Shown: positions 16,844 to 24,056 of the stretch, piece by piece
How positions within the stretch are numbered: position 1 is the first letter of the stretch
Layout: every line of letters begins with the position of its first letter
Assembly (NCBI RefSeq): GCF_002150685.1
Contig: NZ_MSSW01000019.1
Coordinates: forward strand, 90,142-154,141
Length of the DNA: 64,000 nt
Reading direction: 5' to 3'
Origin: Algoriphagus antarcticus
GTDB taxonomy: Bacteria > Bacteroidota > Bacteroidia > Cytophagales > Cyclobacteriaceae
The notes under the pieces: generated by a model
Seen by the model: only the letters and a program-made list of their open reading frames with translations
Told to the model about the DNA's origin: nothing
Database searches by the model: none
Made by a program: the position numbers and the translations under genes

Positions 16844-17461
16844 TCAGGGAGTAAGAATTACCTTAATCCAGACTGGAATAAGGGTTTTTCGCTCTTGCAT
16901 AAGCTTTTCAAATTCAGGCTGATCGATATTTCCCATGCCTTTGATCATCGGGCTTCCTATAAATGGAAACACAGTCATTCCCAACATATTCATCATAAAG
17001 TGAAGTGGTTTGATGGGCTTTACACGTTTGGCTTCAATCTCCTCTTCGAGTTGCTGAATGAACACGGAATTAAGAAGAACATTCTTAGCACCGGTTTTTT
17101 TGATGAGCTCCTCAGGATGGCTTCTCAATTCGCTGAGTATGAAAATCGGTAGGTTCGGATTTGCTGTTAGATTTTCGATGTAATTCTCTACCATCCGACG
17201 GATTTTCTCTTCAAAATCAGTATTGGGATCATCGAAAACGGAGCGAAGGGAACGAAAAAACTCCTCCAAACTTTCGGTCATTATCAGGTCAAACAGGCGC
17301 TCCTTACTTCTGAAATAATAATTCAAAAGTGCGAGATTGATACCTGCTTCTTCTGCAATATCCCTCGTGCGAGTACCTGCATAGCCTTTCTGCTGGAATA
17401 TACGTCGAGCGGCATTTTTAATTTTCTCCTCAGTGGAATTGTCCTTTACGTCTTTAGCCAT
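16844..17461 (-). CDS. TetR/AcrR-family repressor of the export operon
   Basis: 205 aa. N-terminal HTH domain about 10-56: IKNAARRIFQQKGYAGTRTRDIAEEAGINLALLNYYFRSKERLF contains the classic recognition helix and the YYxF..K..L ending. The all-helical C-terminal ligand-binding and dimer domain (about 60-205) is not conserved, and the ligand is unknown. Genetic context parallels E. coli CecR, a TetR-family repressor encoded ahead of ybhGFSR. An identical palindrome in front of this gene and in front of tolC argues for autorepression plus control of the exporter. Confidence 0.92.
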   Translation of the reverse strand: MAKDVKDNSTEEKIKNAARRIFQQKGYAGTRTRDIAEEAGINLALLNYYFRSKERLFDLIMTESLEEFFRSLRSVFDDPNTDFEEKIRRMVENYIENLTANPNLPIFILSELRSHPEELIKKTGAKNVLLNSVFIQQLEEEIEAKRVKPIKPLHFMMNMLGMTVFPFIGSPMIKGMGNIDQPEFEKLMQERKTLIPVWIKVILTP

Positions 17462-17530
17462 GCTTTCCTTTTTCTATTGGACAAAGTAAATGAAGTAATC
17501 ACTGTAAATCAAGTGTTTTAATTTTTTATT

Positions 17531-17546
17531 TTAATCATTTGATTAA
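17531..17546. promoter_or_regulatory. TetR operator, copy in front of tetR
   Basis: Perfect palindrome TTAATCA-TT-TGATTAA, 70 bp upstream of the tetR start codon. It differs from the tolC copy only in the two central bases. Confidence 0.75.
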
Positions 17547-17585
17547 ATAATTGTGAAAACCTTATTTTTGGATAAAACTGGATGA

Positions 17586-17975
17586 TTACGCACCAAAAAA
17601 TAAATGATGCAAATACCTGCCGGGCATCAGCGTAAAGCCTCCTGCCAAAATGATTGCTCCCACATACAGGAGGATCATTTTACGTTGATGTGTTTTGATT
17701 TTGCGCTTTTTGATGGCGATCAAAGCAGTAGGTACAGTCCAGAATACGAGAAGGCAAAAAAGATGAATGTACCCGAAGTGGTTAAATAGCATTGGCCCTA
17801 GTTGCGCTTGGATAAACATAGCTATGAAAGCGGTAATCATCATTAGGCTCATATAAACCATACCTAGCTTTCTATGAACTTCCCCACCTTTTCGGGCTAA
17901 AAGCAAAAAGCCTCCCAAAAAAATACAGGGAACTACTGTGAGTAAATGAAAATACATCAAGTATTCGTAGCTCAT
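17586..17975 (-). CDS. small DUF2306-like membrane protein
   Basis: 129 aa, four hydrophobic segments (about 5-26, 38-58, 65-90 and 100-120). The loop GGEVHRKLGMVYM matches the H-R-K-x-G pattern of DUF2306-type membrane proteins, in which conserved histidines lie near membrane ends. Function is unknown. A longer membrane protein at 26628-27338 has the same VHRKxGM loop, so the two may be distantly related. It stands upstream of tetR on the same strand, with the tetR operator between them. Confidence 0.6.
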   Translation of the reverse strand: MSYEYLMYFHLLTVVPCIFLGGFLLLARKGGEVHRKLGMVYMSLMMITAFIAMFIQAQLGPMLFNHFGYIHLFCLLVFWTVPTALIAIKKRKIKTHQRKMILLYVGAIILAGGFTLMPGRYLHHLFFGA

Positions 17976-18012
17976 TGCTGTTTTATTTTCCTGAAACTAG
18001 ACATTCTATGTC

Positions 18013-19161
18013 TTAATGCAAATGAATTGAAATAGATGCCAGCAAAAAGAAATCAGAGTTCGATGGTCTAGACTCGCTCAAAAATTGAGATTCGGGGCTG
18101 ATCAAATACCTGGACTCAACTCTAAAAATCAAGTAATCTCTAAAGCTGCGATCAAGATTTAGGCTAAAACCGCTGGTCTTCAACCCAGCACCATTTTGAT
18201 TAGTTGCGATGACTCCATCGGGATCCGTGTAATATTCTCCCCGAATCGCAGCTTTCCAGTTTGTGCTCAATTCATAGCCCAGAATCAATGATCCGCCCGA
18301 CCAAAAACTCGAATTTGTAGAAATTTTTGACTGCTGTTCCCAGCCCAGATCCACTCCTGCAATAATCTCCCATAGTGAAGTCGGGTTCCAAATCAAATAA
18401 TGATTACTGAAATAGCGAAGTCTCCGCGTTTCATCAGGATAATTATTACCAATCAAGGTGCTCCAGTTTAACGTCAGCTTAGGAGACCATTCGAAATTAG
18501 CTTGGGTTCCAATGGATGGAATAGAGTTGTCTTCGATCGCCTGAACGACTTGCCAGCCATTGGCTACCCAAAATGAAAAATACCAACGCTCATCTGCTTG
18601 CCAACCCAGTTTTGCACCGGTCAAAAAATAGGGGCTATTTTCTGCAATCAAGGATCGGGATAGAGTGCGGTTTTTGGTTGAAATAGCATTTTCAAATCCA
18701 ATGTGAGATGGCATCAGCCCGGCATCCAGCCATACTGTTTTACTTGTATTGAGGGCAAACCCGGCATTGGCTTGATTCAGCCATCGAAGTAGCTTCGGTT
18801 CGGCACTGTAATTATCCTGAGCGTAGGTTCCTTGCTGAATTCCTAAGTTTGCACGAAATCGCCCTTTTTCGAAGTTTGCTGTGACCAACCCAAGATTGAT
18901 GGCAAATTGCTTAGCCCGAGTGTGATTATAAAGGAAAGGAAGTCTTTTTTCAGTCTCCGGGCTATTGAAGTCGTAGCCATAATATGCGTCTATAAAGCCT
19001 GAAATCCTGAAATTTGACTTTGTTTCCTCTTTTTCTTGTGAATAAGCAGCGAAAGCCAAGCTGTTGATGAAAAGAAAGACAAATAAAATTCGCAATGGAG
19101 AAAAAGTAAAGAATTCCATTTTTGAAGGTGCTGAAATGCGCTTTATAAAGAAAAACATCAT
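18013..19161 (-). CDS. outer membrane beta-barrel porin (BBP2-like)
   Basis: 382 aa from the first ATG; an internal ATG at 19119 would begin right at the signal peptide (LFVFLFINSLAFAAYSQ) and is an equally good start. The mature part starts FRISGFIDAYYGYDFN, the opening of Bacteroidetes BBP2 porins, and continues as alternating amphipathic strands rich in aromatic residues (YFSFWVANGWQVVQ, NWSTLIGNNYPDE). It ends in a strand with a terminal aromatic/His pattern (LLASISIHLH). It probably allows diffusion of small solutes; the substrate is unknown. It starts directly beside the stop of the DUF5655 gene. Confidence 0.82.
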   Translation of the reverse strand: MMFFFIKRISAPSKMEFFTFSPLRILFVFLFINSLAFAAYSQEKEETKSNFRISGFIDAYYGYDFNSPETEKRLPFLYNHTRAKQFAINLGLVTANFEKGRFRANLGIQQGTYAQDNYSAEPKLLRWLNQANAGFALNTSKTVWLDAGLMPSHIGFENAISTKNRTLSRSLIAENSPYFLTGAKLGWQADERWYFSFWVANGWQVVQAIEDNSIPSIGTQANFEWSPKLTLNWSTLIGNNYPDETRRLRYFSNHYLIWNPTSLWEIIAGVDLGWEQQSKISTNSSFWSGGSLILGYELSTNWKAAIRGEYYTDPDGVIATNQNGAGLKTSGFSLNLDRSFRDYLIFRVESRYLISPESQFLSESRPSNSDFFLLASISIHLH

Positions 19162-19560
19162 CTAGAGGAGTTCATAGGATTGACGGATTAATCTGATCAA
19201 AGTAGGTGAGAGTTCATCCAAACTTGAAATCCGATAATGATTTTCGAATTTTTTGGATACTTGAGTCGATTTGAAAAAAGGTGGGCAGGGCTGTTGATCT
19301 TTAGAGTAGAATTTCAAATCCAAGAACTTGCTCATTGGTCTTATGATCAAAAAAGTCTGCCGGTGTACAAACATGACCGCATTTTGAGTGTTGCTGACTA
19401 TGACCTTATACCATTCATAGATCTCTGCTAAGATTTTGTCAAAAGCGAACTCCAACTCTTTTGGATTCCTTTCGAAAAGCGTACTCAGTTCCGCTTTGCT
19501 GCACATGTGCCATTGATTATCTTTCTTCAAGTCGCGTTCACAAATCGGGCAAGTCCACAT
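19162..19560 (-). CDS. DUF5655-domain protein with N-terminal zinc-finger-like motif
   Basis: 132 aa. It opens MWTCPICERDL...NQWHMCSK: a C-x2-C and H-x-C set that could bind zinc. Residues 30-130 form the DUF5655 domain (a transport-associated-like alpha/beta domain) with FVHRQTFLIIRP and the C-terminal helix LIRLIRQSYELL. No enzymatic function is known. The gene immediately precedes the porin gene, but they probably share only a transcript. Confidence 0.7.
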   Translation of the reverse strand: MWTCPICERDLKKDNQWHMCSKAELSTLFERNPKELEFAFDKILAEIYEWYKVIVSNTQNAVMFVHRQTFLIIRPMSKFLDLKFYSKDQQPCPPFFKSTQVSKKFENHYRISSLDELSPTLIRLIRQSYELL

Positions 19561-19638
19561 AAAGTTGTGAGTTAAAACTTATTAGTCCAGCGGTTTAAAT
19601 AAGTATTATAAGAGGTTTCTGAACTGCTAAAATTTGCT

Positions 19639-20577
19639 TTAAATCTCTTTACTTGAATCCTTAGCATTCGATTGATCTAGTGAAACTCGAGTTTTGGGCA
19701 AGCTTTCAGGATAGTTTTTCTGGATAAACTCCACCATCTTTTCCCGGACATAGACTCGTAAATCCCAAACCGTAGGGGAGTTTTTGGCAGAGACTAGGAT
19801 TCTTGTTTCCACGGTAAATTCTTTTGCATCGGTGACTTGGAGTACTTTTACTTTTTTGTCCCAGAGATCAGTCAATTCCAAGATTCGGTCGAGTTCCACT
19901 CGAAGTGCTTCGAAGGAAATCGTGTAGTCGGTGTGGATAAAAACCGAACCGATAATATCTGAAGTGGTTCGAGTCCAGTTTTGAAATGGCTTTTCCAAAA
20001 AATAAGTAGACGGCAAAACCAATCGCCGTTGATCCCAGATTCGCACGACGACATAGTTTAGATTGATTTCTTCAATCCAGCCCCATTCGCCCTCGACTAC
20101 CACCGCATCTTCCAATCGGAAAGGCTGTGTAATCGCAATTTGAACACCTGCGATCAGCGTTCCAATGGCTTTTTGCGCAGAGAAACCGATAATAATCCCA
20201 GCTACTCCCGCTGAGGCAAATAGTCCAACTCCGATCTGTCTGATCGATTCAAAGGAGATCAAAATCAATCCGATTCCCAGCACGATAATGATGAAGTTGG
20301 CAACTTTTTCCAATACGTTGATCTGAGTATAGACTTTCCGAGCTTTCAGATTATCCTCCTTACTGATATCGTATTGCTTGAGCAGGACCTTTTTTCCAAT
20401 CTTGGTCAAAACCAACAGACACCAACTAAAGCCACAAATAATCAGAACGGTATTGATATTAGGTAAGTATGCGAAAACACCCTCCCAAGTTTTGGATAAT
20501 TCGCCGAAATATAGCTTTGAAAATCCAAGGGCAAGTGTCACCAATAAGGGTAAAACCAATCGGGTATAGTATTTCAT
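19639..20577 (-). CDS. MscS-family mechanosensitive channel
   Basis: 312 aa. TM segments about 5-22, 38-60 and 92-115, then the pore helix GVGLFASAGVAGIIIGFSAQ (about 127-146) with the Gly/Ala packing pattern of TM3 in MscS. The beta domain follows: QPFRLEDAVVVEGEWGWIEEINL and RLVLPSTYFLEKPFQNWTR. The C-terminal alpha/beta domain runs to about 290. It should open on hypo-osmotic shock and release solutes. The C-terminal tail ends in polar residues. Monocistronic. Confidence 0.92.
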   Translation of the reverse strand: MKYYTRLVLPLLVTLALGFSKLYFGELSKTWEGVFAYLPNINTVLIICGFSWCLLVLTKIGKKVLLKQYDISKEDNLKARKVYTQINVLEKVANFIIIVLGIGLILISFESIRQIGVGLFASAGVAGIIIGFSAQKAIGTLIAGVQIAITQPFRLEDAVVVEGEWGWIEEINLNYVVVRIWDQRRLVLPSTYFLEKPFQNWTRTTSDIIGSVFIHTDYTISFEALRVELDRILELTDLWDKKVKVLQVTDAKEFTVETRILVSAKNSPTVWDLRVYVREKMVEFIQKNYPESLPKTRVSLDQSNAKDSSKEI

Positions 20578-20706
20578 AGACTCAATTCAAAAAGCGGTAA
20601 AATTTAACAGACTGATGTTTTCAGCCACAGAAAAAGGTGATTTTGGGAGACTTGAGCTTAGAAATTAGGAAATTGATAGGAGAAAGCAAAATAGAGCAGC
20701 CTTGTT

Positions 20707-21171
20707 TTAGTCACACGGAAAAGGAGTTAAAGCGATGTTGTGACTATAATCCAAAGAATCTATGTTGACCTGTACGGGTATTCCGTCCACAGATTTCATT
20801 TCACCATATCCTTCTTTCCACCCTTCTTCAGTATTTTTAAATACTACTTGTCGCCTGGTAGAATCTCCTTCAGACATAAAAGTGTATTCCGCGATTATCA
20901 TGTCATCTCTTATTTCCCCTTTGATAGTTCCACTGTTTTTATCCTTCTCAAAAATCGTGTAATCCAGCGTGCCTGTGATGTTTGTACCATCAACATGCGT
21001 CGTGAGTCGGACGGTGTCTTTTTCACCAAGGTATTGAAAGCACTCCGTGTTGATTTCCTCCAAGTGTTCAGCATCTGGGGAAAATGCTGCGTCTATTGGG
21101 GAATCCTGCTTAGGTCCTTTGCAAGCTACTAGAAGTAAGACAACGAAAAATAGTGTAGGTAGCGTTTTCAT
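20707..21171 (-). CDS. hypothetical lipoprotein
   Basis: 154 aa from the ATG at 21171, which begins a lipoprotein signal (LFFVVLLLVACKG); the frame stays open 117 bp further upstream but that part overlaps the preceding gene and has no protein-like character. The mature protein, about 135 aa, looks like a small beta-rich domain (INTECFQYLGEKDTVRL, TGTLDYTIFEKDKNSGTI, DDMIIAEYTFMSEGDSTRRQ) similar to many Bacteroidetes lipoproteins that carry a YTYxxEG-type strand. No function known. It lies 86 bp downstream of the haem c lipoprotein. Confidence 0.7.
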   Translation of the reverse strand: MKTLPTLFFVVLLLVACKGPKQDSPIDAAFSPDAEHLEEINTECFQYLGEKDTVRLTTHVDGTNITGTLDYTIFEKDKNSGTIKGEIRDDMIIAEYTFMSEGDSTRRQVVFKNTEEGWKEGYGEMKSVDGIPVQVNIDSLDYSHNIALTPFPCD

Positions 21172-21257
21172 GGCTGTTTTGCATTTTGTCATAGTGTTTG
21201 AAAAACAAAAAGACCGCCAATCGTGAGGATTGTAGAAATTGATAAAAGAATTAGAAT

Positions 21258-21608
21258 TTATTTCTCCAGCATTCCATCTTCCATCCATTTAAAGAAGACT
21301 GCTAATTCCTCTTGACTCAGAGCTGGTTTTTTCAATTTGTGTGGCATAAAACCTTTTTCGGAGCTGTCTCTTTGTGTTCTGTCGAGGATATCATCTAACC
21401 GAGATAAAACGCGGTCGTATGTATCTAACTGATCCTTCTCTCCTTCCGGATAATGACAAGGGGTGCAATGTGCCACCATAATTGGATGTATGTCTTTGTC
21501 ATAGGTAACTAAAGCTAGTGCATTGCTGGATACTTTTTTAGTACTGGTACAGGACTGATAGGTGATTAAACCAAATGCACTGACAAGAAGTAGATATCTT
21601 ATTTTCAT
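21258..21608 (-). CDS. small cytochrome c-like lipoprotein
   Basis: 116 aa. Lipoprotein signal with Cys20 (LITYQSCTS). One haem c attachment motif, C48-T-P-C-H52, preceded by YDKDIHPIMVAHCTPCH, a sequence common in Bacteroidetes proteins with a planctomycete-type c-haem domain. A possible axial Met lies in GFMPHK (about 85). The domain ends with an E-E-L...F-KWMEDGM helix. It may carry electrons on the periplasmic side, but the redox partner is unknown. Confidence 0.82.
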   Translation of the reverse strand: MKIRYLLLVSAFGLITYQSCTSTKKVSSNALALVTYDKDIHPIMVAHCTPCHYPEGEKDQLDTYDRVLSRLDDILDRTQRDSSEKGFMPHKLKKPALSQEELAVFFKWMEDGMLEK

Positions 21609-21689
21609 TAATAAGTAAGATTGTGGAGCATAATTATAATGGTTTTAAATCTTATTTGAAAAACAAAAATCGGTTGATAATAAATTATC

Positions 21690-21912
21690 CACATAATCCC
21701 ATCAGCTAGAAAAAGATTTGAATCTCTTGCATCTCAGTTGGTCCTATTTGAGGAAAAGACCAAGTAATTACCATCATTTGAGATTACTGGGAAAGCGTCA
21801 AAAGTACCAATATGTGTGAAACGAGTTAAACCAATTACATACAGATTAATCATGAAAAGGCTGAAAGGATATACTCTTTCAAATGGATGGATGGGAATAA
21901 AAATAGTTTCCA
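21690..21912 (-). pseudogene. broken partial copy of the TolB-like lipoprotein gene
   Basis: The minus strand encodes ERVYPFSLFMINL, GLTRFTHIGTFDAFP and SNDGNYLVFSSNR, which matches the C-terminal part of the intact gene at 24057-25166 (GYPFNLFMINL, GLTRITHDGTFDAFP, SNDGRYLVFSSNR); by hand I count about 38 identical residues of 49. A TGA at 21734-21736 replaces a Gly codon, and homology continues in frame past it (ARDSNLFLADGI against TRDTNLFVAEWI). Upstream of about 21912 the similarity stops. There is no start and only the last sixth of the gene is present, so this is a remnant, in the same orientation as the intact copy 2.4 kb away. Confidence 0.85.
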
Positions 21913-21961
21913 TCACCAAAACTGAGGCGCTTGATATTTCCAAATAATTTACCTTTGAAGG

Positions 21962-22066
21962 CTAACGTAAACGAGAGTTTGAAGTATAAAGGACATATGT
22001 CTCCGCATCACCTTGAAGGTCTGTCGTCGTAATAAAAGTAAATCGCAATATCAACGTGGCAATAAA
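21962..22066 (-). other. 34-codon coding-like remnant, unrecognised
   Basis: Between stop codons the minus strand reads a frame ending RFTFITTTDLQGDAETYVLY and then TSNSRLR. Residue composition looks like a beta-rich exported protein, but there is no start, promoter or full-length partner in this window. The surrounding 700-bp gap (21609-22308) otherwise holds the pseudogene, a CTTCGGTC-type low-complexity patch near 22190-22210 and the promoter at 22282. I regard the whole gap as decayed DNA. Confidence 0.25.
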
Positions 22067-22281
22067 TTATGGTCTCATTAGGGATTATGATTTGCAATTG
22101 CTTAGCCTAATTAATGATTGTGATTATACGGAATCTTGCCAGTAGAAAATTTATAGGATCGAAGATCCAAAGACACCTTGAATTCTGGTTTACTTCGGTC
22201 TTCGGTCATCGGTTTTCCAATCCGTTGACCAAAGAGAATTCGCTTACTGGCAGAAAAGCGTACATACAGATTAATGATTAT

Positions 22282-22289
22282 TATCTTTG
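22282..22289 (+). promoter_or_regulatory. -7 promoter element (TATCTTTG) of the transglutaminase lipoprotein gene
   Basis: Matches TAnnTTTG, 19 bp before the ATG at 22309. Confidence 0.55.
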
Positions 22290-22308
22290 ACCTTAATCTC
22301 AAAAAACC

Positions 22309-23679
22309 ATGAAAGAAAAAGCAAAGTATAGCCTCATAATTCTAATTGGAGTATTTTTTATTTTTGGCTGTGGACAAGAGCCAACTACTAGCGAAACAAA
22401 AGAAGGTGAGTCCAAAGTAAAGTCTAGCACGAGAGTAAATATTGCTGAAATTGAAAAAGGTATTAAAGATTTTATAGCAGTTCAAACCGAAAAGAATGGT
22501 GGAGTATTTCCTGTAAAAGATGAGAACCATGATTTGAAGATGAAGCTGGTCCGGGTACATACGGAATATTTATCAAATCTAGGCCCCAAAACCCATTTCG
22601 CCTGTGTAGATCTGGTGGATGAAAGTGGCGATGTCTATGACGTGGATTTTTTTATGGATGGGGAACCGGGAGCGATGGGTGTCACTTCCACTTCTGTACA
22701 TAAGTTCAATGGAAAACCTTATTATTCCTGGAAGCAAAATAAGGAGGATAAAACCTGGTTTAAATTGCCGCTGGAACAATCTAATAATGATTTGATGGGG
22801 GTAGTTGAAGGAAAAGATGAATTTGAGTTTTATTATTCCGCCCAGCTACCACAACTAGATGGACCTGCAAAATTGTGGATTCCGATTGCTGAATCCGATG
22901 ATTTCCAAGAAATCGAACTGGTAAGTGTTGAAATCCCTGAAGGGGCGAAGCGAATCAAAGAAGGTAATTATGGGAATACGTTGTTGTACTTAGATTTGGG
23001 CCCTGAAAATTCCGGAGAGGAAATTAACCTTACTTATGCGGTAAAACGAAGAGAAAAGGGGCCCTATGCTGCTCCTGAGCCAGACAAATCCATTTATCTG
23101 GCTTCTACCAAACTCATGCCGACAGGTGGACGTTTTGAGGAAATTGCCAAAGAGGAACTTGGTGATAAAATCAACGATTCTCATTTGATACAAGCGCGTG
23201 TATTGTATGATTACATCATTGATAATATGCGCTATATGAAGTTCGGGAATTATGGGAATGGTGACTCAAATTATGCCTGTGATTCAAAAACGGGAAATTG
23301 TACGGAGTTCCATTCCTTCTTTATTTCTCTAGCACGATCGGTGAATATTCCTGCCAGATTTGCTATTGGTGCTTCTATTCCATCAGATAGAAATGAGGGA
23401 GGTATAGATGGTTATCACTGTTGGGCTGAGTTCTATGCCGATGGAAAATGGTGGCCAGTCGATATTAGCGAGGGGAATAAATACACAGCCCTTGCTACTT
23501 ACTATTTTGGACGACACCCAGCCAATAGGATAGAACTAAGTCGAGGTAGAGATCTAAAAATCAACCCAGGCCCAGAAGCCGGTCCCATCAATTTTCTGGC
23601 CTATCCGTATCTTGAAATCAATGGAAAAGAAGTAAAAGTGAATTCCCGTTTTTCTTTCCAGCGAAAAGCTAAATCCTAA
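22309..23679 (+). CDS. transglutaminase-like domain lipoprotein
   Basis: 456 aa. Lipoprotein signal with Cys21 (FFIFGCGQE). Residues about 45-300 include a beta-rich N-terminal region. The transglutaminase-like core has a full catalytic triad: C331 in TGNCTEFHSFF, H370 in GYHCWAEFY, D385 in WPVDISEG, with the typical ARSVNIPARFAIG helix and strand between. Family members include proteases and cross-linkers with papain-like chemistry; the Bacteroidetes lipoprotein forms are uncharacterised. Active-site residues are intact, so it should be an enzyme. A hairpin terminator follows directly. Confidence 0.88.
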   Translation: MKEKAKYSLIILIGVFFIFGCGQEPTTSETKEGESKVKSSTRVNIAEIEKGIKDFIAVQTEKNGGVFPVKDENHDLKMKLVRVHTEYLSNLGPKTHFACVDLVDESGDVYDVDFFMDGEPGAMGVTSTSVHKFNGKPYYSWKQNKEDKTWFKLPLEQSNNDLMGVVEGKDEFEFYYSAQLPQLDGPAKLWIPIAESDDFQEIELVSVEIPEGAKRIKEGNYGNTLLYLDLGPENSGEEINLTYAVKRREKGPYAAPEPDKSIYLASTKLMPTGGRFEEIAKEELGDKINDSHLIQARVLYDYIIDNMRYMKFGNYGNGDSNYACDSKTGNCTEFHSFFISLARSVNIPARFAIGASIPSDRNEGGIDGYHCWAEFYADGKWWPVDISEGNKYTALATYYFGRHPANRIELSRGRDLKINPGPEAGPINFLAYPYLEINGKEVKVNSRFSFQRKAKS

Positions 23680-23710
23680 AAAAGGAGATCCAAATGGATC
23701 CCCTTTTTTT
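23678..23710. terminator. intrinsic terminator between convergent genes
   Basis: AAAAAGGAGATCC / GGATCCCCTTTTTTT hairpin with loop AAAT directly after the transglutaminase stop, with a long T-run on the plus strand and A-run on the other side. Confidence 0.75.
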
Positions 23711-23722
23711 GAGAAATACGAA

Positions 23723-23953
23723 TTAGTTATCTGCAGGATGCTCAGTGCTATCCCCATCTGCAGGATGCTCAGTACTATCTCCGTCTGCTGGATGCTCAGT
23801 ACTATCTCCGTCTTCTGGATGCTCATCACCTTCTGCTTGCTCTGTTTCAGTCTCGTTGTTAGCTCCTTTTTTCCCTCCACATGAGGTAAATGTCATAGCT
23901 GAGATAAATAACATCACTAGCGTAAGACTCAAAATTGACTTTAGTTTTTTCAT
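23723..23953 (-). CDS. small lipoprotein with acidic tandem repeats
   Basis: 76 aa. Lipoprotein signal with Cys25 (SAMTFTSCGGKK). The mature part of about 50 residues is acidic, and its second half is a tandem array of the nonapeptide HPADGDSTE (residues 45-76: one HPEDGDSTE, two HPADGDSTE, one partial HPADN). It has no fold I recognise. The regular His, Asp and Glu could bind metal ions, which is inference. The repeat number may vary between strains. It is monocistronic, convergent with the transglutaminase gene. Confidence 0.7.
   Translation of the reverse strand: MKKLKSILSLTLVMLFISAMTFTSCGGKKGANNETETEQAEGDEHPEDGDSTEHPADGDSTEHPADGDSTEHPADN
23726..23821 (-). repeat. 27-bp in-frame tandem repeat, 3.5 units
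   Basis: Units at 23795-23821, 23768-23794, 23741-23767 and a partial one at 23726-23740, each encoding HP(A/E)DGDSTE. The nucleotide units are nearly identical, which points to recent expansion by slippage. The repeat is contiguous with no spacers, so this is not a CRISPR array. Confidence 0.85.
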
Positions 23954-24056
23954 AGTTAAGGTTGTTTGTCTACTTCAAATTATAATTTCTTTTTTTAACA
24001 TAAAAGGATTTATCAAATGTCGGCATTGTTTATTGTTTTATTCAAAAAATTATGGA

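Noticed and set aside
22205..22224. A 20-of-21-base match (GTCATCGGTTTTCCAAT and following CGT) to 24882-24902 in the intact TolB-like gene
   Set aside because: Tempting as a second pseudogene fragment, but flanking bases do not align on either side and the region is low complexity. I limited the pseudogene to 21690-21912.
22111..22302. 63-codon minus-strand frame upstream of the transglutaminase gene
   Set aside because: It covers the promoter of the divergent gene and a low-complexity CTTCGGTC patch; composition is basic and shows no motif.
23726..23821. CRISPR-like short repeats
   Set aside because: The 27-bp units are contiguous, have no spacers and are in frame within a lipoprotein gene.
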